Below, piece by piece: positions 16,157 through 24,470 of a stretch of 64,000 nucleotides of DNA. The position numbers and the translations under genes are program-made. This stretch comes from Gluconacetobacter asukensis (GTDB taxonomy: Bacteria > Pseudomonadota > Alphaproteobacteria > Acetobacterales > Acetobacteraceae): positions 1-64,000 of the forward strand of contig NZ_JABEQE010000004.1 of the NCBI RefSeq assembly GCF_014174375.1, written 5' to 3'. Position 1 is the first letter of the stretch. Every line of letters starts with the position of its first letter. A model generated the notes under the pieces. The model saw only the letters and a list, made by a program, of their open reading frames with translations, did not search any database and was not told the DNA's origin.

Positions 16157-18862
16157 ATGCTTCTTCAATATTCCCGGCTGCCGCAACCACAGGGCACCGC
16201 CGACATCGACCTTCCGGCTGCGCTGTCCGCGAAGCGGCAGGGAATCGCGCCAGCCTCCTTCGGATCATGGTGGAAGGCCGGCACCGCCCTGCGACCGGTC
16301 ACCTGCTGGGCCGTCATCGGTCTTTTCGCAGCGTCGGCCACCGCCCCCGCGCGGGCCGCGACCGGCACGTCCGATGCAACCGGCACGGGCAGCGTGAAGG
16401 CTTCCGCCCCGGCCAAGGCCAAGGCCCGCACGCAGCCGAAGCACAAGGCCGACGCCGACGAGCAGGTCATCGTCACCGGCACCCGCGCCCCCAACCGCCA
16501 CGCGCGGCAGAGTTCCAGCCCGATCACGGTCGTCACCGCCGCCACGCTGGCCCGCACCGGCCTGCCCAACCTGGCCGAGGCGCTGGCCCGCACCTATCCG
16601 TCGATCAACATCCAGGCGATGGGCCAGAACGCGGATGCGCTGACATCGTCCATCCGCATGCGCGGCCTCAACCCCAACCATGTGCTGGTGCTGGTCGATG
16701 GCGTCCGCCGTCATACCAGCGCCAATATCAGCACCGGGGCAGGGGTGAATTTCGGTTCCACCCCCACCGACCTGAACATGATCCCCGCCGCCGCGATCGA
16801 CCATATCGAGGTGCTGGAAGACGGCGCCGCCGCGCTCTACGGCTCCGACGCGATCGCCGGCGTGGTCAACATCATCACCAAGAAGAAGCCCTCGGGCCTG
16901 CATGTCAGCGCAACGACCGGCGCCAACGCCTATCTGGGCGATGGCTGGACGGCCCAGCTCGACGCCGATGGCGGCATCCGCCTGGGCGATGACGGCTACC
17001 TGCATCTGTCCGGCCAGTACATGCACCGCGACGATTCCGTCATCAAGGCCATCGACCACCGGTTGATCGAAAACCAGGCCCCCGCCGGCGCCTATACGGG
17101 CAGCGCCTATACCGGCAGCCTCCCGGTCCCCCTCTATTCCAACCAGGTCACCAACGTTCCCGAGGAAACACGGGAATCCCTGGCGCTCAGCTTCGGCAAG
17201 CCCCTGACCGATAAGGTCGAAGGCTATGGCCTGATCACCTACGCCCATCGCCATTCGCAGGCGTTCGAACAGTTTCGCCTGCCCACCGTCCTGCCGTCAG
17301 CCTACCCGTACGGTTTCGAGCCCCTCGACGTGGGCGAGGAAAACGACTACGCCGCCACGCTCGGCGTCAAGGGCCGCGATCTCTTCGGCTTCGACTGGAA
17401 TCTCAGCACCACCTATGGCGCCGACCAGGTCAATCTCTCCACGACCAACAACGTCAATCTCGGCATGCTGAAGTCTACATGCGTGCCCGCCTCGGTCGAT
17501 CCCACCTCCATCTATGCGTCGGGCGACGGCTGCGGCTACGTCAAGGACAAGTTCTTCCTCAAGGGCTTCACCGCCGCGCAGTGGGACAACAAGCTGGATT
17601 TCCGCCGGGGTTTCACCCTGCCGTTCCACATCCCGCTCAACCTGGCCTTCGGCGCGGAACATCGCCTCGAAACCTATGAACTGTCGCCGGGCGAACCCTC
17701 GTCGTACCAGCTCGGCGGCCCCCAGGCCATCGTGGGGCTGACGCCGTCGAATGCCGGTTCGTGGAGCCGCGACATCTGGGCCGGCTATATCGACACCGAC
17801 TTCAAGATCATGCCGCACTGGGACATCGACCTGGCCGGCCGTTTCGAGCACTATACCGACTCCGGCAATACCGAGAACGGCAAGATCTCGACCCGCTACG
17901 ATTTCAGCAAGCGGATCGCCATCCGCGGCACGGTCAGCAACGGCTTCCGCGCGCCCACCCTGGCCGAGCAGCATTACAGCTCCGCCGCCCTGTCGCCGAC
18001 GGTCGCGGGCGGCCTCCTGCCCGCCAATTCGGCGGCGGCGCGGGAACTGGGCGCCACGCCGCTCAAGCCCGAACGCTCATGGAACCTGTCGGGCGGCTTC
18101 GTCCTGGAACCGATCGACGGTTTCCATATCGAGGTCGACGCCTACCAGATCGCGATCCGCGACCGCCTGGTCAGCAGCAGCACCTATAATGGAACGGCGG
18201 CAGTCAGCGCGCTCGAATCCATGGGCTTCACGGTGCCGTCCAGCATCCCGGCCCAGAACGTCACGGCCAACTACATCACCAACGGCGCCAGCACCCGCAC
18301 CCAGGGCGTGGATATCAAGGCGGACTACACGCTGCACCTGCAGCGCTACGGCAACCTGGCCCTGTCGGCTGCGCTGGATCTCAACCGCACCCGCGTCGGG
18401 CATATCGCCAGCAATGCCAAGGGCATTCCCCTGCTCAATGCACAGGCCATTTCCCAGTTCACCACGGAATATCCGCGCAGCAAGCTGATCCTGAACGCGC
18501 TGTGGACCATCGGCGATTTCGACATCAACATCCGCCAGAGCCGCTATGGCGAAACCAAGAGCCTGCTGACCTATCAGGATTGGGCCACCGGCACCTGCGC
18601 CGACGGATCGTCCCAGCAATATTCGACAAAGTGCTGGTATGAATTCAAGGGCGCACCCCGCTGGCTGACCGACCTGCAGATCGGCTACCGCGTCAACTCC
18701 CACTGGCACGTCGCGGTCGGCGGCAACAACATCTTCAACATCCGCCCCCGCGAAATCCCGCAATCGACCCGCTATAACGGGACGAACATCTACGACACCT
18801 TCGCGGCAGGCATCCCGATGACCGGCGGCTACTATTACGGCCGCGTCGACGCGACGTTCTAA
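16157..18862 (+). CDS. TonB-dependent outer-membrane receptor
   Basis: About 901 residues. A long pre-region (about 1-50) precedes a signal-like hydrophobic segment ending APARA, then a Lys/Ala-rich linker, a TonB box (EQVIVTGTRAPN), a plug domain with RMRGLNPNHVLVLVDGVRRH and IEVLEDGAAALYGSDAIAGVVNIITKK, and a 22-strand barrel ending in ...GRVDATF with terminal aromatic. AGAAGGG (16142-16148) lies eight bases before this ATG; an ATG at 16115 has no SD. It imports an unknown ligand energised by TonB. Divergence from a nitrogen-type LysR regulator hints at a nitrogenous or carbon substrate instead of a siderophore. Confidence 0.9.
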   Translation: MLLQYSRLPQPQGTADIDLPAALSAKRQGIAPASFGSWWKAGTALRPVTCWAVIGLFAASATAPARAATGTSDATGTGSVKASAPAKAKARTQPKHKADADEQVIVTGTRAPNRHARQSSSPITVVTAATLARTGLPNLAEALARTYPSINIQAMGQNADALTSSIRMRGLNPNHVLVLVDGVRRHTSANISTGAGVNFGSTPTDLNMIPAAAIDHIEVLEDGAAALYGSDAIAGVVNIITKKKPSGLHVSATTGANAYLGDGWTAQLDADGGIRLGDDGYLHLSGQYMHRDDSVIKAIDHRLIENQAPAGAYTGSAYTGSLPVPLYSNQVTNVPEETRESLALSFGKPLTDKVEGYGLITYAHRHSQAFEQFRLPTVLPSAYPYGFEPLDVGEENDYAATLGVKGRDLFGFDWNLSTTYGADQVNLSTTNNVNLGMLKSTCVPASVDPTSIYASGDGCGYVKDKFFLKGFTAAQWDNKLDFRRGFTLPFHIPLNLAFGAEHRLETYELSPGEPSSYQLGGPQAIVGLTPSNAGSWSRDIWAGYIDTDFKIMPHWDIDLAGRFEHYTDSGNTENGKISTRYDFSKRIAIRGTVSNGFRAPTLAEQHYSSAALSPTVAGGLLPANSAAARELGATPLKPERSWNLSGGFVLEPIDGFHIEVDAYQIAIRDRLVSSSTYNGTAAVSALESMGFTVPSSIPAQNVTANYITNGASTRTQGVDIKADYTLHLQRYGNLALSAALDLNRTRVGHIASNAKGIPLLNAQAISQFTTEYPRSKLILNALWTIGDFDINIRQSRYGETKSLLTYQDWATGTCADGSSQQYSTKCWYEFKGAPRWLTDLQIGYRVNSHWHVAVGGNNIFNIRPREIPQSTRYNGTNIYDTFAAGIPMTGGYYYGRVDATF

Positions 18863-18874
18863 AGACTGGTTACC

Positions 18875-18921
18875 CCCCGCCCGGATATGTTCATCCGGGC
18901 GGGGTCTTCTGTTCTTTTTTT
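18875..18921 (+). terminator. rho-independent terminator of the TonB receptor
   Basis: A 12-bp stem, CCCCGCCCGGAT (18875-18886) with ATCCGGGCGGGG (18893-18904), encloses a 6-base loop and is followed by a T-rich tract to 18921. It begins 13 bases after the receptor stop codon. Confidence 0.8.
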
Positions 18922-19031
18922 GGAAAAAAGAACCAAAAAACTTTTGATTCGTTCAGGAGTTTTTTGCCGGGACATACGACGCCCCAAAACGAATAAAAGT
19001 CTTTTTGCTTCTTTTTCTTCAGAAAAAGAAG
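18911..19031. terminator. T-rich inverted repeats between convergent genes
   Basis: Two A/T hairpins occupy the rest of this gap: GTTCTTTTTT...AAAAAAGAAC (18911-18920 with 18924-18933) and CTTCTTTTTCT...AGAAAAAGAAG (19008-19018 with 19021-19031). Read leftward, the second lies just after the stop of the alpha/beta hydrolase and would terminate it. The first has a near-identical copy at 47737-47758, so it is a recurring genomic element. Confidence 0.55.
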
Positions 19032-19036
19032 AACCC

Positions 19037-19855
19037 TTACCCCCGCGCAAACGCCAGCAGATCCGCATTCAGCCGATCCCCATGCGTGACGACAAACCCA
19101 TGCGGCGCCCCCTCATAGATCGTCAGCGTCGCCTGCGCGATCATCTTCGCCGCCAGCGCCCCGGTAGCCTCCAGCGGCACCACCTGATCGTCATCGCCAT
19201 GAATGATCAGCGTCGGCACATCGATCTTCGCCATATCCGGACGGAAATCGGTTTCGGAGAAGATGGTGACGCAATCGATTGTCGCCTTCAGCGACCCCTG
19301 AAGCGCAATCTGCAACGTCTGCTCCAGCACACCGTCCGAAACCTGCGCCCCGTGATTGATCCCGTAGAAAACCGGTGAAAAATCCTTGAGGAACTGCGCC
19401 CGATCGGCCCGCAATCCAGACCGGATTCCGTCGAAGACGCTCTTCTCGGGACCAACCGGATGGTCGTCCGTCTTCATGAACAGCGGCGTCACGGCCCCCA
19501 GCAGCGCCAGCCTGGCCACACGTTCGCTGCCATGCCGGGCGATATAGCGGGTCACGTCGCCACCGCCCATCGAAAACCCGACCAGGATCACGTCACGCAG
19601 GTCCAGATGCGCGATCAGTTCGGCAATATCGTCGGCCAGCCGGTCATAATCATGGCCCTGCCAGGGCTGGTCCGACCGCCCGAAACCCCGCCGGTCGAAG
19701 GCAATGGCCCGAAAGCCGTTCTCCGCCAGATGCAGCATCTGCCCATCCCACATATCGGCACTCAGCGGCCAGCCATGGCTGAATAGAACGGGCTGCCCCT
19801 TGCCCCAGTCCTTGTAATAGAGGCCAACCCCATCGGAGGTGGTAAAGCGTGTCAT
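19037..19855 (-). CDS. alpha/beta hydrolase (chloroperoxidase/arylesterase-like)
   Basis: A 272-residue alpha/beta-fold hydrolase. The nucleophile elbow is GFSMGGGD with Ser95, the oxyanion region is FSHGWPLSADMW (25-36), the acid lies in HGDDDQVVP (219-227) and the catalytic histidine is His252 in APHGF. These motifs match cofactor-free haloperoxidases and related esterases that act on small esters or peracids; the physiological substrate is unknown. There is no signal peptide, so it is cytoplasmic. It is followed upstream on the same strand by DoxX and an Old Yellow Enzyme, perhaps a redox-stress set. Confidence 0.88.
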   Translation of the reverse strand: MTRFTTSDGVGLYYKDWGKGQPVLFSHGWPLSADMWDGQMLHLAENGFRAIAFDRRGFGRSDQPWQGHDYDRLADDIAELIAHLDLRDVILVGFSMGGGDVTRYIARHGSERVARLALLGAVTPLFMKTDDHPVGPEKSVFDGIRSGLRADRAQFLKDFSPVFYGINHGAQVSDGVLEQTLQIALQGSLKATIDCVTIFSETDFRPDMAKIDVPTLIIHGDDDQVVPLEATGALAAKMIAQATLTIYEGAPHGFVVTHGDRLNADLLAFARG

Positions 19856-19906
19856 GGTCCCGTCCTTTTCGGATTCGCGTTTGCGGTTACAGGGAATGAA
19901 GAAGGT

Positions 19907-20335
19907 TCAGAGAGCAGGCGTTTTCGCGGACCGGCCCAGCCGCAGGGCAAACCGCCCCGGTCCGGCCACCGCAAGGGCGATCAACCCGCCGGCAATCCCG
20001 ATATTCTTGTAGAAATGGATCATCATGTCGTACCGGAGCATTCCCTCCATGGTCCAGAAATGATGGCCGATAAACCCGGTCACAACGGTATAGGCAGCCA
20101 GCAGCAGCGCCAGCGGCTCGACGAACACACCCAGCACCAGCGCCACGCCGATGCCCAGTTCCACACCCGTCGCCACCAGCGCGGACAGGGCGGGCAAGGG
20201 GGCACCGGTCTGGGCCATATAGGCAACGGCGCCGGAATAATCCGACAGCTTGCCCCACCCCATGACGAGGAACAGGACAGAGAGGGCAATGCGGGAAGCG
20301 AGCAGCGCTGCATCGCGGGTGGCGGGCGTGATCAT
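19907..20335 (-). CDS. DoxX-family membrane protein
   Basis: A 142-residue inner-membrane protein with four hydrophobic helices. It has the DoxX signature RIALSVLFLVMGWGKLSDY near the N terminus, the paired GVELGIGVALVLG helix, and HHFWTMEG in the central loop. The start is the ATG at 20335, preceded by AAAGGA about ten bases upstream; the TTG at 20356 is less likely. DoxX/YphA-type proteins are linked to quinone redox and oxidative stress in other bacteria. It lies 51 bases downstream of the hydrolase start and 143 bases from the Old Yellow Enzyme, all on the minus strand. Confidence 0.83.
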   Translation of the reverse strand: MITPATRDAALLASRIALSVLFLVMGWGKLSDYSGAVAYMAQTGAPLPALSALVATGVELGIGVALVLGVFVEPLALLLAAYTVVTGFIGHHFWTMEGMLRYDMMIHFYKNIGIAGGLIALAVAGPGRFALRLGRSAKTPAL

Positions 20336-20478
20336 GGCAGATAATTCCTTTGGCAAGGTCCGGTGAAGCGGAAGGTCCGTGTCCGTCGGTTGACGTTGCA
20401 GTCACGTTATGAGCGATCGAGGTGCAATGAAACGGAAACAACAGAAATCCATCGGTTCCGTTTCTTTCCTCTTGCCGG

Positions 20479-21576
20479 TCAGGCCCCCGCCCGCTGCACG
20501 TCGTGGAACGGATAATCGGTGTAACCCCGCGCATCGCCGCCATAGAACGTCGTCCGGTCATACCGGTTGAGCGGCCAATCATGGCGCAGACGGTCCACCA
20601 GATCGGGATTGGCGATGAAATTCCGCCCGAACGCGATCAGATCGGCATCGCCCGACGCCAGCAGCCGCTCCGCACTGTCCCGCGTAAACCCGCCCGCCGC
20701 GATGATCGTTCGCGTAAACAGCGGCCGCAGCGTGGCGACATCGACCGGATTATCCTCCGCATCCGCCCCGATCCGGGGCTGTACCACATGCAGATACCCC
20801 ACCCCCATCCGGTCCAGCATCGCCGCGACATACCCAAAGGTCGCATGCCGGTCGCTGTCGGCCATCGACCCATAGGCCCCGCTGGGCGTCAGCCGCACCC
20901 CAACGCGCGCCGCCCCCCACACATCGATGGCCGCCTGCGTCGCCTCACGCAGAAACCGCGCCCGGTTCTCGATCGGGCCGCCATAATCGTCCGTCCGCCG
21001 GTTCGTCCCATCCTGCAGGAACTGGTCGGGCAGATACCCATTGGCCCCATGGATCTCCACCCCATCGAACCCCGCCTTCAACGCCCGTTCCGCCGCATCC
21101 CGATAGGCGGCAATCAGCCCCGGAATCTCATCGCGATCCAGCGCCCGCGGCATGTCGTACGGCACGGTCCCCTCCAGCGTCCACGCCGTGCCCTCCGCCC
21201 GAATGGCCGAGGGCGCGACCGGCGCCACACCACCCGGTTGCAGCACCCGGGCCGACTGCCGCCCCACATGCCATAATTGCAGCACCATCCGCCCACCCTT
21301 GGCATGCACCGCATCGGTAATGCGCCGCCAGCCGGCAATCTGCGCATCGTCATAGATCCCGGCGGCACGCTCAAACCCATATCCCGTCAACGCCACCGGC
21401 GAGGCTTCGGAAATCAGCAGCCCACCCGGCGTCGCGCGCTGGCTGTAATAGGTCCGCATCAACTCATTGGGCAGGTCGCCGGCGCTGGACCGCATGCGCG
21501 TCAGCGGCGCCATGACGATGCGATGGTCCAGCCGCATCGGGCCCACGAATTTCGGCGAAAACAGCAGGTCGGTCAT
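20479..21576 (-). CDS. alkene reductase, Old Yellow Enzyme family (NemA-like)
   Basis: A 365-residue FMN flavoprotein of the classical OYE class. Visible motifs: VMAPLTRMRS (FMN binding, 21-30), QLWHVGR (about 100-106), the substrate-binding HGANGYLPDQFLQDGTNRRTDDYGG (split around residue 180, with the His-x-x-Asn pair), and phosphate-binding GGFTRD/IAFGRNFI near the C terminus. It reduces activated C=C bonds such as those of N-ethylmaleimide with NAD(P)H. It is divergent from a LysR regulator, with inverted repeats in between, which suggests regulated detoxification of electrophiles. Confidence 0.9.
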   Translation of the reverse strand: MTDLLFSPKFVGPMRLDHRIVMAPLTRMRSSAGDLPNELMRTYYSQRATPGGLLISEASPVALTGYGFERAAGIYDDAQIAGWRRITDAVHAKGGRMVLQLWHVGRQSARVLQPGGVAPVAPSAIRAEGTAWTLEGTVPYDMPRALDRDEIPGLIAAYRDAAERALKAGFDGVEIHGANGYLPDQFLQDGTNRRTDDYGGPIENRARFLREATQAAIDVWGAARVGVRLTPSGAYGSMADSDRHATFGYVAAMLDRMGVGYLHVVQPRIGADAEDNPVDVATLRPLFTRTIIAAGGFTRDSAERLLASGDADLIAFGRNFIANPDLVDRLRHDWPLNRYDRTTFYGGDARGYTDYPFHDVQRAGA

Positions 21577-21581
21577 ATCGA

Positions 21582-21713
21582 AATTATCCTGTCATCAACT
21601 CGCCACCCGGCGGATGGCGCGGCGGCGAGGGGCCGCCGTTGCAATCAAGGATGGACAGTTCCAGATCGGATTGGCAGACAGGATAATTCCATAGTCACCA
21701 TTCCAGTCTGGAA
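21582..21713. promoter_or_regulatory. divergent OYE/LysR control region with inverted repeats
   Basis: AATTATCCTGTC (21582-21593) and its exact reverse complement GACAGGATAATT (21677-21688) flank the gap, and a perfect TTCCAGTCTGGAA palindrome (T-N11-A, 21701-21713) sits six bases before the LysR start codon. The T-N11-A palindrome suits LysR autoregulation. GACAGGATAAT recurs at 22762-22772 ahead of the next SDR gene. Confidence 0.5.
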
Positions 21714-21718
21714 TAATA

Positions 21719-22606
21719 ATGGACCGTCTCCAGGCCATGACCGCCTTCGTGCGGGTCGTCGAAACCGGCTCGTTCACCGCCGCCGCCCGCCGCCTGCATC
21801 TGGGCCAGCCGGCGGTCTCCAAGGCCATCGCCCAACTGGAAGCCCAGCTCGGCGTCCAGCTCCTGCTGCGCTCCTCCCACGGCCTGACCCCGACCAGCGC
21901 CGGCCAGCGTTATTTCGAACGCGTCGCCCGCATCGTCGCCGAGGCCGAGGAAGCCGACCGCGCGGCACGCGACAGCACCGCCAGCCTCGACGGCCGCCTG
22001 CGCGTGGCCCTGCCCACAACTTTCGGCCGCATCCAGATCGTGCCCAGACTGGGCCCCTTCCTGGCCGCCCACCCGAGGCTGGACGTCGATATCGAACTCG
22101 ACGACCGCAGGGTGGACCTGATCACGGAAGGCATCGACATCGCCATCCGCATCGGCCCGATGAACGACAGCGCCGTCATCGCCAAACGCCTGGCCCAGGG
22201 CCGCCGATCACTGATCGCCACTCCCCACTACCTCGCCACCGCCCCATTGCTGGACACGCCGGAAGACCTCCCCAATCACCAGGCGATCCTCTACACACGC
22301 GGCGGCACTCTCAAACCCACCTTCCGCCGCTCCGACGGCACGGAAATGACCATCCCCCTCCACGCCCGCCTGCACCTCAGCGCCGCCGAAGGCATCCGCG
22401 CCGCCACCCTGGCCCATCTCGGCCTGACCATCGCCGCCGACTGGATGTTCCAGCCCGAACTGGAAAACGGCACGGTCATCCGCTGCCTGACAGACTGGCA
22501 CCTCACACCTGTGGACCTCTGGGCCCTCTACCCAGCCGGAAGGCTGACCAGCGCCCGCGCCCGCGCCTTTTCGGACTTCGTACAGCATATCGTCACCATG
22601 GCCTGA
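21719..22606 (+). CDS. LysR-family transcriptional regulator
   Basis: A 295-residue LysR protein of the large CrgA/DmlR-like group: MDRLQAMTAFVRVVETGSFTAAARRLHLGQPAVSKAIAQLE (split) in the first 45 residues gives the helix-turn-helix, then GLTPTSAGQRYFERVARIV and an effector domain ending PAGRLTSARARAFSDFV. These regulators often control a divergent oxidoreductase; here that is the Old Yellow Enzyme gene. The effector is probably an electrophile or quinone, by analogy only. Confidence 0.9.
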   Translation: MDRLQAMTAFVRVVETGSFTAAARRLHLGQPAVSKAIAQLEAQLGVQLLLRSSHGLTPTSAGQRYFERVARIVAEAEEADRAARDSTASLDGRLRVALPTTFGRIQIVPRLGPFLAAHPRLDVDIELDDRRVDLITEGIDIAIRIGPMNDSAVIAKRLAQGRRSLIATPHYLATAPLLDTPEDLPNHQAILYTRGGTLKPTFRRSDGTEMTIPLHARLHLSAAEGIRAATLAHLGLTIAADWMFQPELENGTVIRCLTDWHLTPVDLWALYPAGRLTSARARAFSDFVQHIVTMA

Positions 22607-23000
22607 CAACCGGAATGCCGGGACCAGGCTTCTCCCTCGCCGATAGCATCAGCCTGCACATCATTCGGTCATCGCGCGCGACACGCTCAACGTCGCAATT
22701 CTTGCCGCCATTCCCGACAATCCAATGCCATGTGCAGGAGAATCGTAAATGGTCGGAAAGAGACAGGATAATCCCGCCCACAGAGTGGGAACTTGTTAAC
22801 ATATTGCGCGTTAAAGTCCCTGCGGCACGCCGCAATTATTCATGTGCCACCCTGAATGTTCTCCGAAAATGGGGAAGGGGCCTCCCGCAAGGACCGAGCG
22901 AAACGGTGCCTCTGGGCCTGGCATGAAAATCCGCAACGTCCAGGCGCATGCGCTTTCGGCGCATTGCCGCTCTGGAGTGATGAAACGGAGGAAACACATC
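22607..23000 (+). promoter_or_regulatory. intergenic region with third GACAGGATAAT site
   Basis: This 394-base gap holds no convincing gene. It contains GACAGGATAAT at 22762-22772, identical to both arms of the repeat in the Old Yellow Enzyme control region 1 kb upstream, and an AT-rich patch (22795-22850) that could be a promoter. The SD of the following SDR gene, CGGAGGAA, is at 22986-22993. The shared motif suggests the SDR gene belongs to the same regulon. Confidence 0.4.
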
Positions 23001-23786
23001 ATGGCGCTGGACGGATTGTCGCGCTTCAAAGGCCGCAAGGTGATCGTAACCGGGGCCGCTTCGGGTATCGGTCGCGCAACATCACTGCGTTTTCTCGAAG
23101 AAGGCGCCAGCGTCATCCTCGTCGACCGCGATGCAAAGGCCCTCGATGCCGTCATGGCGGGCCTGGACCCGAAACGGGCCATCCCCTCCCTCACGGACAT
23201 TTCCATCCCCGCCCAGGTCAAGACCCTGCTGGACCTGACCCGCCAGCATTTCGGCACGCTGGACGTGCTGGTAAACAATGCCGGCGTAACGACAATGGGC
23301 ACGGTGCTCGATTCCGATCTGCAATCCTGGAACACCGTCTGCGCCACGATCCTCAACGGCACGATCGACGTCAGCCGCACCTTCCTCCCGATGCTCATCC
23401 AATCGGTCGGCAACATCGTCAACGTCGCCTCCGTCTCCGGAATGCGCGGAGACTGGAACACGGCCTATTACGATGTCGCCAAGGGCGGCGTCGTCAACCT
23501 CACCCGCGTCATGGCCATGGACCACGGGCACACGGGCGTGCGCATAAACGCCATCTGCCCATCCGTAACCCGCACCGGCATGACCAAAGACGCCGTGAAG
23601 GACAAGGCCTTCGTCAAACGTGTCGAAGACCGTATCCCCCTCGGCCGCCTCGGAGAACCCGAAGACATGGCAGCTGCCATTTCCTTCCTGGCCAGCCCCG
23701 ACGCCGCCTACATCACTGGCCTCATCATGCCCGTCGATGGCGGCGTAACCGCCTCCAACGGCCAGCCACCCTTTCCCATGAATTGA
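23001..23786 (+). CDS. SDR-family oxidoreductase
   Basis: A 261-residue short-chain dehydrogenase starting at the ATG eight bases after CGGAGGAA. Motifs: TGAASGIG near residue 17, NNAG near 89, a catalytic serine in NVASVSG, the YYDVAKGG active site (Tyr/Lys), and a C-terminal GRLGEPEDMAAAISFLASPDAAYITG ending VDGG typical of FabG/2,3-butanediol/gluconate-5-dehydrogenase-like enzymes. Substrate unknown; in acetic acid bacteria such enzymes reduce keto sugars or alcohols. It is followed immediately by a strong terminator, so it is the last gene of its transcript. Confidence 0.88.
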   Translation: MALDGLSRFKGRKVIVTGAASGIGRATSLRFLEEGASVILVDRDAKALDAVMAGLDPKRAIPSLTDISIPAQVKTLLDLTRQHFGTLDVLVNNAGVTTMGTVLDSDLQSWNTVCATILNGTIDVSRTFLPMLIQSVGNIVNVASVSGMRGDWNTAYYDVAKGGVVNLTRVMAMDHGHTGVRINAICPSVTRTGMTKDAVKDKAFVKRVEDRIPLGRLGEPEDMAAAISFLASPDAAYITGLIMPVDGGVTASNGQPPFPMN

Positions 23787-23790
23787 AACT

Positions 23791-23826
23791 CCTGATGGAA
23801 GCTATCTTATTTCCATCAGGTTTTTT
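23791..23826 (+). terminator. rho-independent terminator of the SDR gene
   Basis: CCTGATGGAA (23791-23800) pairs with TTCCATCAGG (23811-23820) around a 10-base loop and is followed by six T residues (23821-23826), four bases after the SDR stop. Confidence 0.9.
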
Positions 23827-23931
23827 GGAACGGAATCCGACACGCCCGCACAGACGGTATGTCCCGATTGGCAGGAAAGTGGAAGGTCGGCTTCTGAACT
23901 GGTAAGCAGTCGTTCGGTTGAGTAGGCTCGA

Positions 23932-24378
23932 ATGATGGAACTGATGTTCGTAAAACGCAGCGGTAAGTATGACGAGCTGACCATCGTCCGGAGTGATGGA
24001 ACAGTAGAGAGTGTTGCATGCCCAAAACAAGGGATCATTCCCCACGACATGGTGCATTACGCAGTAGAGAGCGTACTGGCCCATCGCGGTTTCCTCTCGT
24101 TGGTGAAGGAAGGACAGGCGTCGGCATTCACAACAGGTGCAGGGGACAGCGACGAAGCAGTAGAGCGGCTGGTGGAAACGTTTCAAGCCGAAATGTGGGG
24201 TGGGCGCGTATCGGCAGCAGATCTCCTTTCAACGTATGAGCATGCGTGCGAGTCCCGAGGGCACCGTATCGCGGCAGTTTCACGGGACGATGTAGAGGCG
24301 ATCCGGGATCGTCTCGATGAGCTTACGCTTCAATGGGGTGCCCTACCGCAAAACGGAGCTCTGACCATCCGCTTCTGA
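23932..24378 (+). CDS. hypothetical protein, 148 aa
   Basis: A soluble 148-residue protein with an N-terminal beta-rich part (FVKRSGKYDELTIVRSDGTVES), a conserved-looking CPKQGIIPHDMVHYAVESVL stretch (residues 30-49) and a helical C terminus (DDVEAIRDRLDELTLQWGAL). Small proteins with this HDMVHYAVE block occur as uncharacterised genes in alphaproteobacteria, as far as I recall. The start is ATG 23932 or 23935, without a clear SD. GC is somewhat lower than in neighbours. No membrane segment or known catalytic motif is visible. Confidence 0.7.
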   Translation: MMELMFVKRSGKYDELTIVRSDGTVESVACPKQGIIPHDMVHYAVESVLAHRGFLSLVKEGQASAFTTGAGDSDEAVERLVETFQAEMWGGRVSAADLLSTYEHACESRGHRIAAVSRDDVEAIRDRLDELTLQWGALPQNGALTIRF

Positions 24379-24470
24379 CGCTCGCCGGGGCGATCACGAG
24401 CGTCTGGCATGCGGACGCAAGCTGTCACACTCCCGTCAATTGTCGGCCCACGCTTACACCCCCACCAACC

